Shown piece after piece: positions 52,885 to 62,403 of a stretch of 64,000 nucleotides of DNA. The stretch comes from Microcoleus asticus IPMA8 (GTDB lineage: Bacteria > Cyanobacteriota > Cyanobacteriia > Cyanobacteriales > Microcoleaceae). Under the pieces are notes generated by a model. The model was not told where the DNA came from, did not search any database, and saw only the letters and a program-made list of their open reading frames with translations. The position numbers were made by a program, and so were the translations under genes. The number at the start of each line of letters is the position of its first letter. The first letter of the stretch is position 1. Location: assembly GCF_013179805.1 (NCBI RefSeq), contig NZ_SRRZ01000005.1:38819-102818 (forward strand), written 5' to 3'.

Positions 52885-53063
52885 CAGACCGGAGTGTGAT
52901 AAAAATCATTGACAGCAGGCAGGCCCTGAATGTAGAAAATGGTGGCGGCCAACAACTAGCTTCAAAACGGGCAGCGGAACCTGTGGCGGTTAAGCTAAAA
53001 GAATTGCGGTTCCGTTCAAAACAAATAGGAGTCATCGCTCGTGGGTATTAAGGAGGCTAATTG

Positions 53064-55145
53064 ATGGTGTACGCAGAAAATTGGTCGCAGCCGTCTATCT
53101 TGGATCTAGCGCGATCGGGCAACTTTCAAGCCCTCAATTACTGGATTGACAGCTTGCTGCGACCCGAAGGGATTTATGCCCGCGTCGAACAGGCTCAGGC
53201 CGGCTGCGTCCAAATCCTCGTAGAATTTCAGCGCGAATTTGCGCCAGATACTAGATTACTGGGGAGCACTCTCCGGGAAGGCTTAGTCAAATTTATTTGC
53301 CACCAACTCTGGAGGCTCAACTCGCCAGCAGTACAAGGAGTGCGAATTCACGCGCGCTTGGCTGGGGAACCAGAAATTCTCTGGAAACAGTCAGTGCGAA
53401 TTGTCACTCCGGCAAACCGCCAGCGGCGGCGTTACCGTTCCCTACAGGCCGTCGATTGGGTTAAATTTAAAACGTATCGTTCTCTGCTGCTAGTGGGCTC
53501 GGCACTTGCCTCATTTATTTTAGGGTGTTGGGTGAGCTACCACGAGGCTCTTACCCTGCGGTTAGTATCCCCAGTATCCGGGTATCAGCAAGCTGGGGTA
53601 ATATCGGGGCCGCCTCCAAAACGTGCGGATACGGTGCAAGCGGCCTTAGAAGTGGTACCAGTAGTACAGCAAAAGCAAGTTGCTAATCCTTACGACCCAA
53701 CCGTAACGCTGATGTTCGGAGGAAATGTGAATCTATCGGATGCGCTCGGAGCATCTGCTGCAGGCAAGGATTACCATTGGGCTTTCGCCAATATGGACGA
53801 GTACCGGCAAGCAGATGTGGCAATGGTTAACCTAGAAAACTCTCTGACTCGCTCTACATTGGGATCGGGCAAAAAACAATTAAATTTTAAAGCCGATCCA
53901 GAATCGGTGAAAGTATTAACAGCAGGAGGAGTGGATATTGTCAATCTGGCAAATAGCCACGCTATGGATTACGAGGAACCGGGGCTGGTGGAGACTATAA
54001 ATACTTTAGATAATAGTCGGCTTCAACACCTGGGAGCCGGTAGAGATATTAAGGAAGCAAGGCGTCCAGATATTATTGAGGTTAAGGGTCAGCGGCTCGC
54101 CTACCTCAGTTATTACGATGCCGACCTTCACGCCGCCGACCAAGGCAAAGCGGGCACTAACCCCCGCCGCAACAATCGCGTAGCAGAGGATATTCGAGCT
54201 CTCAGGGGTCAGGTAGACTGGATAATTGTTAATTACCACTGGGGAGTCGAATTGGCAGATTATCCGGGGGACTGGCAGATTGATTTGGCTCGGTTCACGA
54301 TCGACCAAGGAGCTGATTTGGTAGTGGGACACCACCCCCAAGTCCTGCAAGGTGCAGAAATTTACAAGGGCCGCCCGATTGTTTACTCGCTGGGTAATTT
54401 TATATTCGGCGGGAATGCTCGCAGGGATTATGATACCGCAGTCCTGAAAGTATCGCTCAAAGACAGGAGTATGAAGGTAGAGTTTCTGCCTGTGGAGGTG
54501 AAAAAGTTTCAGCCGAAGGTGGTGGAGGGAGCCGCAGCAGATCGCATCCTCAAACACGTTGAGCAAATTTCTAGTATTTTCGATCGACCGATGCGATCTT
54601 CTGTAGTTCTTGATGCCCTAGTCCAGCCAGGAGCAGCACCAAAAACTCCAACTTCTCCGTTGCCCGGAGCAGCAAAGAGCGGTACTTACCAGCCCGGGCG
54701 GGGTTCCGGGGGAACCTCCGGTGAAAGCACTCTGCAAGACCCCGGACAACCCAAACCAACTTTGATTTTGCCGGCTTTGCCGGCTGCGCCCAAACAGCCG
54801 GACAACTCTTCATTGTTCCCGAACGGGACGGGGCCTGCAATTGAGTCCAACCCGCCTGCGAATCAAAATTTGCCGCCGCGCATCTACCCGACTCAACCTG
54901 AAAATCCCAGCCGGGAAGCAGAGCCGTTTACCAAAGAGCCATTCATCAAAGAACCGTTTATTGCGCCTCCATCTCCCAGTCAAGGAGCAGTGCCGAGTCC
55001 CCAAAGCTATCTTCCCCCCACTCGGGCTGTATCTTTTGAAGTCGCACTCAAAGAGCAGCCGACCTCCGCGATCGTTCCAAGTACAAGCAGTAACCGCTCC
55101 AAGCAGCGGATCGCCCTGCCTTCTATAGCTGGAAGCATTGGTTAG
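53064..55145 (+). CDS. CapA-family membrane-anchored protein
   Basis: 693 residues from ATG 53064 with AAGGAGG 8 bases upstream; a TTG one codon earlier is not needed. Residues 1-120 (ILDLARSGNFQALNYWIDSL) are an N-terminal domain found on several cyanobacterial membrane proteins. A membrane helix lies at about 143-165 (LLLVGSALASFILGCWV). The CapA/PGA_cap domain (about 210-500) has VTLMFGGNVNLS, ADVAMVNLENSLT, VNLANSHAMDY, IIVNYHWGVEL and VVGHHPQVLQGAEIY with YSLGNFIF. The C-terminal ~190 residues are proline-rich with EPFTKEPFIKEPF repeats. A role in surface polymer handling is inferred. Confidence 0.9.
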   Translation: MVYAENWSQPSILDLARSGNFQALNYWIDSLLRPEGIYARVEQAQAGCVQILVEFQREFAPDTRLLGSTLREGLVKFICHQLWRLNSPAVQGVRIHARLAGEPEILWKQSVRIVTPANRQRRRYRSLQAVDWVKFKTYRSLLLVGSALASFILGCWVSYHEALTLRLVSPVSGYQQAGVISGPPPKRADTVQAALEVVPVVQQKQVANPYDPTVTLMFGGNVNLSDALGASAAGKDYHWAFANMDEYRQADVAMVNLENSLTRSTLGSGKKQLNFKADPESVKVLTAGGVDIVNLANSHAMDYEEPGLVETINTLDNSRLQHLGAGRDIKEARRPDIIEVKGQRLAYLSYYDADLHAADQGKAGTNPRRNNRVAEDIRALRGQVDWIIVNYHWGVELADYPGDWQIDLARFTIDQGADLVVGHHPQVLQGAEIYKGRPIVYSLGNFIFGGNARRDYDTAVLKVSLKDRSMKVEFLPVEVKKFQPKVVEGAAADRILKHVEQISSIFDRPMRSSVVLDALVQPGAAPKTPTSPLPGAAKSGTYQPGRGSGGTSGESTLQDPGQPKPTLILPALPAAPKQPDNSSLFPNGTGPAIESNPPANQNLPPRIYPTQPENPSREAEPFTKEPFIKEPFIAPPSPSQGAVPSPQSYLPPTRAVSFEVALKEQPTSAIVPSTSSNRSKQRIALPSIAGSIG

Positions 55146-55271
55146 TCGCTGGGGGTCGGAGCGAGGAGGCAGGGGGGAGGATAGGAGCGGTAATGGGTGA
55201 ACATCAACATACCGGCGACCAATTATTAACGACTGATTTACTGACAACCAATGATCGATGACCTACTACCG

Positions 55272-56150
55272 ATGACAAATGTGTTTGCGATCGCGCTCAA
55301 GCAAAAGCAGTACAAAACCTATATCCTCTCCGACGAAACCGCTAACTCTACTCTAGAAGTTGTGCCGGAACGGGGCGGTATTGCCACTAGCTGGCTGGTT
55401 GAAGGCAAAGAAATCTTATACTTGGACGCGGAACGGTTCGCCAATCCCGATCTGACTGTACGCGGCGGGATTCCCATTCTGTTTCCGATCTGCAGCAATC
55501 TCCCCGACAATACTTACACCTACAAGGGAGTGCAGCATAAGCTCAAACAGCACGGCTTTGCGCGAGACTTGCCTTGGAGAATAGGCGAACAAGTTACGGA
55601 GGGTTGCGCCGCTCTTACCCTGATTCTCGACAGCAGCGACAAGACGCTGGCTGTTTATCCCTTTGATTTCCAACTCGCCTTCACTTATCAGATTAAAGGC
55701 AATTCTTTGGAAATTTTTCAGCGATACACCAATCTGTCTGCCGAACCCATGCCGTTTTCTAGTGGTTTGCACCCCTACTTTTTGGCGACGGACAAATCTA
55801 AGCTCCGGTTTGAGATTCCGGGGATGCAGTACAGAGATCAGAACACGCACCAAAAAGGTTACTTCACCGGCGTTTTTGACCCGATGCTGGATGAAATTGA
55901 TGTTTCCTTTGACGAACTCACTGGTCTTGCTGCTACTGTCACTGACGCTGCCCAGGGCTTGCGGCTCACCCTCAGTTACAACTCCAGCTATGGGAAGTTG
56001 GTTTTCTGGATGGTGAAGGGCAAGGATTTTTACTGTTTGGAACCTTGGACTGCTCCTCGAAATGCCCTCAATACTGGCGAACACTTGATTTATTTGCAGC
56101 CGGGAGCGACTTGCGAGATGCTGGTTCGCATGACTGCAAATTTTATTTAA
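55272..56150 (+). CDS. Aldose 1-epimerase/hexose mutarotase family protein
   Basis: 292 residues from ATG 55272; ATG 55251 is possible but lies in a repeat-like sequence. Family signs: ERGGIATSWLVEGKEILYLD, RGGIPILFPICSNLPDN, KQHGFARDLPW (catalytic His region), SSGLHPYFLATDKSKL (second His) and CLEPWTAPRNALNTGEHLIY with the catalytic Glu. The enzyme interconverts anomers of a sugar or sugar phosphate. It follows the CapA-like gene after about 125 bp and may be independent. Confidence 0.9.
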   Translation: MTNVFAIALKQKQYKTYILSDETANSTLEVVPERGGIATSWLVEGKEILYLDAERFANPDLTVRGGIPILFPICSNLPDNTYTYKGVQHKLKQHGFARDLPWRIGEQVTEGCAALTLILDSSDKTLAVYPFDFQLAFTYQIKGNSLEIFQRYTNLSAEPMPFSSGLHPYFLATDKSKLRFEIPGMQYRDQNTHQKGYFTGVFDPMLDEIDVSFDELTGLAATVTDAAQGLRLTLSYNSSYGKLVFWMVKGKDFYCLEPWTAPRNALNTGEHLIYLQPGATCEMLVRMTANFI

Positions 56151-56217
56151 AAAACACTTGCTATTTGAAATGAGGGGTGCTACTATTAGAAATTGTGTGC
56201 GGTAACAATGTTTTCTC

Positions 56218-56289
56218 GGGTCGCTAGCTCAGCGGTAGAGCATTCGGCTTTTAACCGATTGGTCTCGGGTTCAAATCCCGGGCGACCCA
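56218..56289 (+). tRNA. trnK: tRNA-Lys (anticodon TTT)
   Basis: 72 bases folding as a cloverleaf: acceptor stem GGGTCGC/GCGACCC, D arm GCTC-AGCGGTA-GAGC, anticodon arm TTCGG-CTTTTAA-CCGAT with anticodon TTT, and T arm CTCGG-GTTCAAATC-CCGGG. The discriminator base is A, and CCA is not encoded. Confidence 0.96.
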
Positions 56290-56482
56290 TAAAAAATTGG
56301 TGAGTTAAAAATTTTGAGTTTTGAGTGGAATGCTCGGAACTCAAAATTTTGTTTTTTGAACTTTTAAGTAAATCTGGAAAGATAGTGCGCGATCGGTGGC
56401 AAATTGTCTTAATATTATCGTAAGAATTGAGCTTGTCCAAAATTCACTGCCCAAAAATCACAAATAATTAGGAGGAATATCT

Positions 56483-57562
56483 ATGGCGCTTGTACCTATG
56501 CGATTGCTGCTCGACCACGCGGCTGAAAATGGTTACGGCCTACCGGCTTACAACGTCAACAACATGGAGCAAATCCAAGCGATCATGCGCGCTGCTGACG
56601 AAACCAACAGCCCTGTGATTCTGCAAGCTTCTCGCGGCGCTCGCTCCTACGCTGGCGAAAATTTCCTGCGCCACTTGATTTTGGCAGCAGTTGAAACCTA
56701 TCCTCACATTCCCATTTCCATGCACCAAGACCACGGCAATGCCCCCGGCACTTGCTATTCTGCCATGCGCCAAGGTTTCACCAGCGTGATGATGGACGGT
56801 TCTCTGGAAGCGGATGCTAAGACTCCCGCCAGCTACGAGTACAATGTTCAAGTTACTCGCGATGTGGTGAATGTTGCTCATTCGATCGGCGTTAGCGTTG
56901 AAGGCGAACTCGGTTGCTTGGGTTCTCTGGAAACAGGAATGGGCGAAGCAGAAGACGGCCACGGCTTTGAAGGTGCGCTTTCTCACGATCAGTTGCTGAC
57001 AGATCCTGAACAAGCTGTTGATTTCGTTGAGCAAACCGGCGTTGATGCTCTAGCAGTCGCGATCGGCACTTCTCACGGCGCTTACAAGTTCACTCGCAAG
57101 CCGACTGGCGAAATTTTGGCAATCAGCCGCATTGAAGAAATTCACCGCCGCTTGCCGAATACTCACTTGGTAATGCACGGTTCTTCTTCTGTGCCCCAAG
57201 AATTGCTGGAAATCATCAACAGCAACGGCGGCAAAATCCGCGAAACCTACGGCGTACCTGTGGAAGAAATCCAAAAAGGCATCAAGTGCGGCGTTCGCAA
57301 GATCAATATCGATACTGACAACCGTTTGGCGATTACCGCTGCGGTGCGCGAAGCTTTGTTTGCCAAGCCCGACGAGTTTGACCCCCGCCACTTCTTGAAG
57401 CCGTCGATCAAGTATATGCAGAAGGTTTGTAGCGATCGCTACAACTCTTTTGGTTGCGCCGGTAACGGTACAAAGATTAAGCAAGTATCTTTGGACGATT
57501 TTGCAGCTAAGTATGCTAAGGGCGAATTGAGCTCTTCTGCTAAGAAGACTGTAGCTGTTTAA
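56483..57562 (+). CDS. fbaA: Class II fructose-1,6/sedoheptulose-1,7-bisphosphate aldolase
   Basis: 359 residues, with TAGGAGGA before the ATG. It has the class II zinc aldolase motifs: ISMHQDHGNAPGTCYSAMRQ with metal and catalytic residues, GVSVEGELGCLGSLETGMGE, AIGTSHGAYK and VMHGSSSVPQ, with INIDTDNRLAITAAVR near the end. In cyanobacteria this enzyme serves both the Calvin cycle and gluconeogenesis. A terminator follows at 57614-57643. Confidence 0.97.
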   Translation: MALVPMRLLLDHAAENGYGLPAYNVNNMEQIQAIMRAADETNSPVILQASRGARSYAGENFLRHLILAAVETYPHIPISMHQDHGNAPGTCYSAMRQGFTSVMMDGSLEADAKTPASYEYNVQVTRDVVNVAHSIGVSVEGELGCLGSLETGMGEAEDGHGFEGALSHDQLLTDPEQAVDFVEQTGVDALAVAIGTSHGAYKFTRKPTGEILAISRIEEIHRRLPNTHLVMHGSSSVPQELLEIINSNGGKIRETYGVPVEEIQKGIKCGVRKINIDTDNRLAITAAVREALFAKPDEFDPRHFLKPSIKYMQKVCSDRYNSFGCAGNGTKIKQVSLDDFAAKYAKGELSSSAKKTVAV

Positions 57563-57613
57563 GAATTTGGGGTTTTAGATTTTAGATTTGTCTGAGGTCT
57601 AAAGTTAGGATTG

Positions 57614-57643
57614 CCGGGTAGCTGTGGAGTTGCCCGGTTTTTG
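57614..57643 (+). terminator. Terminator after the aldolase gene
   Basis: CCGGGTA (57614-57620) and TGCCCGG (57631-57637) form a 6-7-bp stem directly followed by TTTTTG, the form of an intrinsic terminator. It lies about 50 bp after the aldolase stop and behind an ATTTTAG unit. Confidence 0.7.
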
Positions 57644-57731
57644 TTTGTGCGATTTTATGTATTTAGTCACTCGGCGATTCAAATTCCTATTATACAAACT
57701 AAGTCTGCCTCCGCAGACTAAGAGATATCAA

Positions 57732-59054
57732 TTACACCGCCTGGGCGATCGCATATTGCCTCAGTACAGGTGAAATCGTGTAAAAATTTGCTTGTTGTTC
57801 TATCCAGCAGCGCCGCGATAGAGATTGCAGCGCATTTAGCAAATCTGAAGCCGGAATTATCTCATTTTCTAGCAATTTGGCCCGGTTGATTGGCTGGCTT
57901 TCTTTCGTTAACAAGGAGATTACTTGTTTTTCCAGTTCCGATAGGCGATCGAACTACTGCTGTAAAACATCTTTCAAATCTTCTGGCAACAATATAGTAT
58001 CATTTGGTAATAACTCTGTCACGCCTCCACCCAAGTCTTGAATCAGATTCGCCACGCTTTTTAACCATAGGGGGTTGCCTTGGTAACGATGAATGAGTGC
58101 TTCACTGTTGTCGCTTTCTTTTAACCCATAATCTCTAAGAATTTCCCGTGCGGCTGCGATGTCTAAACCTTTGATCTGTAAGGTACGAATAGAAGTATTT
58201 TGGCTTTTAACTTGAGTCACTTCTCTGGGTTGTTCCCAACCGATTAACATAAAGCAACTTTGATGGGATAATTTTTCTATTTGTTTGAATAAAGAGCGAT
58301 ATTCTTCGGATTCTGGTTTATATTTTCCTGCCAATTCGCCGCTACAGAAAAGGTTGTGAACGTCATCTAAGATTATTAAACAGCGATGGTTTTGTAAATA
58401 CTTAATCAGCGGTAAGGGTTTTTGGTTTGTTGGGGGTGAATCTTGTTTTTCGGGATTGGAAAAAAGCTGTATTAGGTTAGATTGAAATTTGTCTAGGGTG
58501 GGGAATTCGTCTAGAGTATACCAAACTGCGTACTCAAACTCGTCTTTAATTTGTTGTACGAGTTGTACTGCTAGGGTGGTTTTGCCGATACCGCTGATGC
58601 CGGCGAGGGTGATAAGCCGACAGCGTTGTTGTAGAATCCAGGTGGTGAGGGTTTGGAGTTCGGGAGTGCGATCGTAGTAATCACCCAACTCCGGCATTTC
58701 GCTTAAATCTTGATGCGAAGTTTTAGTTTGTTTTGAGTTAGATGTTTCCTGATTTGGTGGGTTTGAGTTTGGTATATCTGGCCGGTGTCTACCTTCTCCA
58801 CAGATGTTAATGCTACCAACTCCGATATAATCTTGTACGACATTGGAAAATAAGGAGACTTGCAATCTCTCCATTGCCGATCGAACATGCGATTTACTAA
58901 CATCTTCTCCCAACTCTTCTGAAAGTATCTGCCATAATTGCGAACCTGCATTCCTAACACGACTTTCAGAACAGTCAAAGTCTTTGGCTATTTGCTTATA
59001 TGTCTGATGTTGTATAGTTCCACGCAGTAACGCTTCTTGTAAATCGTCAAGGTG
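57732..59054 (-). pseudogene. Broken HTH-STAND (NB-ARC-like) NTPase
   Basis: Read on the minus strand from 59054, the frame is open but has no start: HLDDLQEALLRGTIQHQTYK, then HTH TYKQIAKDFDCSESRVRN. Relatives have about 20 more N-terminal residues here. Walker A GISGIGKTTLA and Walker B CLIILDDVHNLF are intact. A TAG at 57954-57956 interrupts the frame, after which the same phase continues with FDRLSELEKQVISLLTKESQ and the winged-helix end to 57732. No sensor repeats follow. The gene has therefore lost its start and gained an amber codon. It is related in architecture to the STAND operon at the left end. Confidence 0.8.
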
Positions 59055-59267
59055 TCAACACATAACCTGATTTATGATGCGATACAAGCTTCTGCTGCTG
59101 ATGGTGAATACGCTGAAGGAGAAAAAGAAGTGATTCGTGAAGCAGCATCTATCTTAGGAATCTCTGAGGATGCAGTTAAGCAGCTTGAGGAACTCTACGA
59201 AGAGGAACAGAAACTGTTTGCCAAGAAAATTCAGTTGTTTTTTCCCAAAGGGAAGCCTCAGTATTGA
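59052..59267 (+). pseudogene. C-terminal fragment of a TerB-like protein
   Basis: 71 codons from a possible GTG at 59052; the frame is closed by TAA just upstream. The sequence (LIYDAIQASAADGEYAEGEK, EVIREAASILGISEDAVKQL) resembles the helical C-terminus of TerB/DUF533-like proteins, in which an N-terminal helical part should precede it. The fragment begins exactly where the truncated STAND gene starts, so both lost their 5' ends at one breakpoint. Expression is unlikely without a promoter. Confidence 0.5.
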
Positions 59268-59357
59268 CACATGGATTCTTATGCAATTTTCAATAGCAAA
59301 TGTATCTTCCGTAACCCTAATCCTTAGTTTTTTTTAGAGTTACTGCCTCCTGAAGCG

Positions 59358-59386
59358 GAAGTTCCCTCGCATCGCGAGGGAACTTC
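59358..59386. repeat. 13-bp perfect inverted repeat
   Basis: GAAGTTCCCTCGC (59358-59370) and GCGAGGGAACTTC (59374-59386), loop ATC. It is similar in layout to the 22-bp hairpin at 48458-48505 (both with GGAACTT arms), and could mark a former mobile element end or terminate the TerB-like fragment. Confidence 0.65.
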
Positions 59387-59459
59387 TGGTTGAAACCATT
59401 TACCCGCTTTGACTTTCCAGAATTCGGGAAAATCAGTTACAAATTAAAGAATTCTATGT

Positions 59460-60650
59460 ATGCGGATAAAACCTAACTCTCTGAGCTTCACGGTGCTTCT
59501 TGGCTTACTTGCTGCACTGCCACCTTTATCAATAGATATGGCACTACCAGCATTTCCCACCATTGGCACCTCACTAGACGCGCCCCCTGCTGCTGTGGGA
59601 CTAACACTTAGTCTGTTCATGGTTGGCTATGCTACATCGCAACTCGCCTTTGGTCCATTTTCTGAGCGATACGGACGCAGACCAGTCTTACTAACAGGAT
59701 GCGTAATGTTTGCCTTTGCCAGTGCTGCTTGTGCCTTCGCCCCATCAATTAATGCCCTCGTGGCTTGGCGCTTTTTTGCGGGTGCGGGTGCGGGTGCTGG
59801 TATGACACTGATGCTGGCAATGGTTAGCGATCTCTTTGAAGGTGTTACTGCTCGCGCCCAACTCTCCTATATTAACCTGGTGATGACCATAGCACCAATG
59901 ATCGCACCAACAATAGGCGGGGGAGTATTGGCGATCGCTAACTGGCGAGCTATCTATGGGGTATTAGCTGTAGGAGGACTGGTACTCATATTGGCTATTG
60001 CACTCGGACTGGACGAATCAATTAAAAGTCGGGATGTAAATGCTCTCAAACCACATCGGCTAATCGAAAATTATCTGCGTGTTCTTAGTAACCGAGTTTG
60101 CATTGGATATGCGCTTGTCAATGCTCTCAGTTTTGGATGTATGTTTGCCTACGTTGCGGGTTCACCACTGGTAATGCTCAAGGTTCTGGGTATCTCAAAA
60201 ACAACTTATGGGTTGCTCTTTGCTTCAACTGCGATCGGTACTATGGCTGGTTCGTTCCTGAGTGGACAATTGAACACTCGTGGCGTGCCACCAGCACGAT
60301 TGCTGGGCTTTGGGTTAGCACTTGCTGCTACCTCAGCTATTGCACTTGTAGTAGTGTCGGTTAGTGGTGCTGCTCAGGTGCTTACACTATTACCTCTGCT
60401 CATAATTAACACATTTTGTTATGGGCTAATTGCACCCAATGCTATACATAATGCACTTCACTCAGTACCAGAGATGGCTGGCAGTGCTGCCGCAATAATA
60501 GGATTTCTGCGGATGTTGGCCGGTGCGCTGGCAAGTGCCCTGATTGGCTTTTTCTTTGATGGACACACCGTAAATGTGATGTCTGAGGTAATGGCATTAT
60601 TTGCGATCGCTTCGCTTGCTACATATACTCAACTGCAATTTCATAAATAA
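59460..60650 (+). CDS. Bcr/CflA-type MFS drug efflux transporter
   Basis: 396 residues with about 12 hydrophobic membrane segments. Typical Bcr/CflA features are LPPLSIDMALPAFPTIG at the first helix, GPFSERYGRRPVLLTG (the loop 2-3 motif DxxGRR type), and the R in VAWRFFAGAGAGAGMTL. It exports small drugs by proton antiport in known members. The gene follows the worn region with no operon partner, so it may be recently acquired. Ribosome site weak. Confidence 0.9.
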   Translation: MRIKPNSLSFTVLLGLLAALPPLSIDMALPAFPTIGTSLDAPPAAVGLTLSLFMVGYATSQLAFGPFSERYGRRPVLLTGCVMFAFASAACAFAPSINALVAWRFFAGAGAGAGMTLMLAMVSDLFEGVTARAQLSYINLVMTIAPMIAPTIGGGVLAIANWRAIYGVLAVGGLVLILAIALGLDESIKSRDVNALKPHRLIENYLRVLSNRVCIGYALVNALSFGCMFAYVAGSPLVMLKVLGISKTTYGLLFASTAIGTMAGSFLSGQLNTRGVPPARLLGFGLALAATSAIALVVVSVSGAAQVLTLLPLLIINTFCYGLIAPNAIHNALHSVPEMAGSAAAIIGFLRMLAGALASALIGFFFDGHTVNVMSEVMALFAIASLATYTQLQFHK

Positions 60651-60834
60651 ACATCTCCGAAAAATTAGAGAGGGAAAAGCCCTCAGAATCTTCTCAAACT
60701 AATAGACAGGGTAAACGCATCTTAACTGGAACCCAAAATATGCTACAGTTAAATCAGACTAAATTTCAATTTAGTTATTGTAGTTTATTGGTGCTAAGCT
60801 GTCAAACATCTAAACTGCATTAACCAAGTTACCT

Positions 60835-61062
60835 TTATTTTTTATTTTTCGGTTCCATGACAGGAGCAATTAAATCTCCTAAGATTTGACCGCTTCCTTT
60901 CATTGCACCAAAGGTGGGGCGTGGAGCTTGGGTGGTCGCAGGATAAATAATCACTAATGCTTTTCCTTCATGGATGACGGTTAGAGGGGTTTTGGTACGT
61001 CCCACCTCTATAAATAGAGTCTGGAGAGTTTGGGGTAATTCAGTCGTGCTAATTTGTGCCAT
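60835..61062 (-). CDS. Orphan Phd/VapB-like antitoxin
   Basis: 75 residues. The N-terminal half (MAQISTTELPQTLQTLFIEV) fits the DNA-binding part of Phd-like antitoxins. The C-terminal PRPTFGAMKGSGQILGDLIA segment is the toxin-binding tail common in cyanobacterial antitoxins paired with PIN toxins. No toxin follows in the 184 bp to the MFS gene, so it is an orphan. Confidence 0.7.
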   Translation of the reverse strand: MAQISTTELPQTLQTLFIEVGRTKTPLTVIHEGKALVIIYPATTQAPRPTFGAMKGSGQILGDLIAPVMEPKNKK

Positions 61063-61112
61063 TTGTTGAGCGTTGACAATCTTATTCTATTTCTACTATG
61101 ATAATGCGACGA

Positions 61113-61395
61113 TTAGACGGAAAGCGATGCTTGAGTGAAAAAAGATCGATCGCCCCTGGCACCAAATACCAAACACTGCGATGATTCTACCGAGTGTGAT
61201 CGCACATAATCATCATCCCTAATGTGCGATCGATCTCCGGCATCAATTCTCAACAAAGCATCCGGCTGAAATTTGTTATCTGCGTCCAAGCACACAGTAG
61301 CATTCTCGCCCAATTCCACCCCAGCCAACGTAGAATTTGATTGTGTGGTTCGCCGTGACTTCTGAATGTTACCGATAATGCCAGATAAAATATTT
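61113..61395 (-). pseudogene. Uma2-family remnant
   Basis: The frame MAGVELGENATVCLDADNKF, then QPDALLRIDAGDRSH, matches the middle of Uma2 proteins. The preceding SHGEPHNQI segment, expected before it, is found near 61340-61370 in another phase, so a frameshift or deletion joins them. Nothing of the catalytic C-terminus remains. An intact relative is at 9955-10605. Confidence 0.6.
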
Positions 61396-61556
61396 TTTCA
61401 ATCTATTCAGTTGGTGAGGAAAATTTAAGCAAACATAGCATCGCGGGGGCGAGTTTTGCCGCACTCAACTCGCTCCTAATATCAAATTCTAACTAAATCC
61501 ACCCCTTAAACCTTCTGCTTCTTCCTTCGGATCCTCCGCCTCTTCGCGGTTCGTTT

Positions 61557-62258
61557 CTAACGCAAATACTCAATCCAAGCCGGCAAAACCTCCGGCGAAC
61601 CGTACCACTTCCCCGGAGAACGAGGCGAATGCCAAACCCCCTCCAACACCAAATTTTCGGCCCCGTCCAAAACAGCAGCTTCTACCGGCGTAATTCCATC
61701 TCCCCAAGTTTCGCCCTTCCCCACAGTCAACTCGTAACTTTTATAAGCCAGCCAAGTCCCTAAACCGGGCTTGCCAAAAACAGCCTTCCCAGCAGCGCAC
61801 ACGTAGCGCACCTGCGGGTGAAAAGCCCCCGGATAGTGAATTTTGACAAAATCTAGATTTTTGCGAGTCCAGCGCTCTTGAGAGACGTGCGGCGTGCCTA
61901 AAGTAATTAAAGTATTCACATAAGGGTGAGCTTCCCACAAACCCGCATCCTCAAGCACGTCGCCGTGAATGGTGTAAGGCTTTTCGCCCAAATAGATACG
62001 AGAAATCCAGCCGCCGGCGGAATGACCGACGAGATTGATCTGGGGAACGCCGTATTGCTGTAACATTTGTTTGACCGTGCGATCGAGCTGTCGCAAAATT
62101 GGCACCATCGATCGCCCGCCAAAAGTCGGCAACCAATCTCCCTTGCCCAGAGGCACTGTTACTGTTGGGAAACCTCGATCAACCAGAGACTTTTCTAATT
62201 CGCGATAGTCGGAAGCAGCAGCAAAATATCCTGGTAAAATCACGGTTGGTAATGGCAT
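61557..62258 (-). CDS. Alpha/beta-hydrolase, lipase-like
   Basis: 233 residues from ATG 62258; a TTG two codons upstream is unlikely. The nucleophile elbow is NLVGHSAGGWISRIYLG with S80. PTVILPGYFAAASDYREL gives the oxyanion region, and the end (LEGVWHSPRSPGKWYGSPEV) holds the catalytic His. TLGTPHVSQERWTRKN is typical of triacylglycerol-lipase-like cyanobacterial proteins. Substrate unknown. Confidence 0.88.
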   Translation of the reverse strand: MPLPTVILPGYFAAASDYRELEKSLVDRGFPTVTVPLGKGDWLPTFGGRSMVPILRQLDRTVKQMLQQYGVPQINLVGHSAGGWISRIYLGEKPYTIHGDVLEDAGLWEAHPYVNTLITLGTPHVSQERWTRKNLDFVKIHYPGAFHPQVRYVCAAGKAVFGKPGLGTWLAYKSYELTVGKGETWGDGITPVEAAVLDGAENLVLEGVWHSPRSPGKWYGSPEVLPAWIEYLR

Positions 62259-62403
62259 TGTCAATTTTAGATTTTAGATTTTAGATTTTGCGGCCGGAGT
62301 GCTACGATCTGTTTTTCAAGTTCAAAGACACTTGCCGAAGCATTCTTTGGATTGCTAACATCTGCCGCTCGTTAAACCTTTTGCTTAGGGAATATCTACT
62401 TCT

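Larger units (their letters stand above)
52111..53063. other. Long gene-free region upstream of the CapA-like gene
   Basis: 950 bp. The central part is three tandem ~160 bp units (52392-52828), followed by an ATCTAAA tract (52829-52884). The last 180 bp before the CapA-like start look unique and should hold its promoter; no consensus -35/-10 pair was found. Confidence 0.6.

Noticed and set aside
54006..54566. Minus-strand frame of 186 codons within the CapA-like gene
   Set aside because: Shadow of a clear gene with domain motifs on the plus strand; no recognisable features of its own.
60651..60834. Toxin partner for the antitoxin at 60835
   Set aside because: No frame of PIN or RelE length or motif in the 184 bp; antitoxin treated as orphan.
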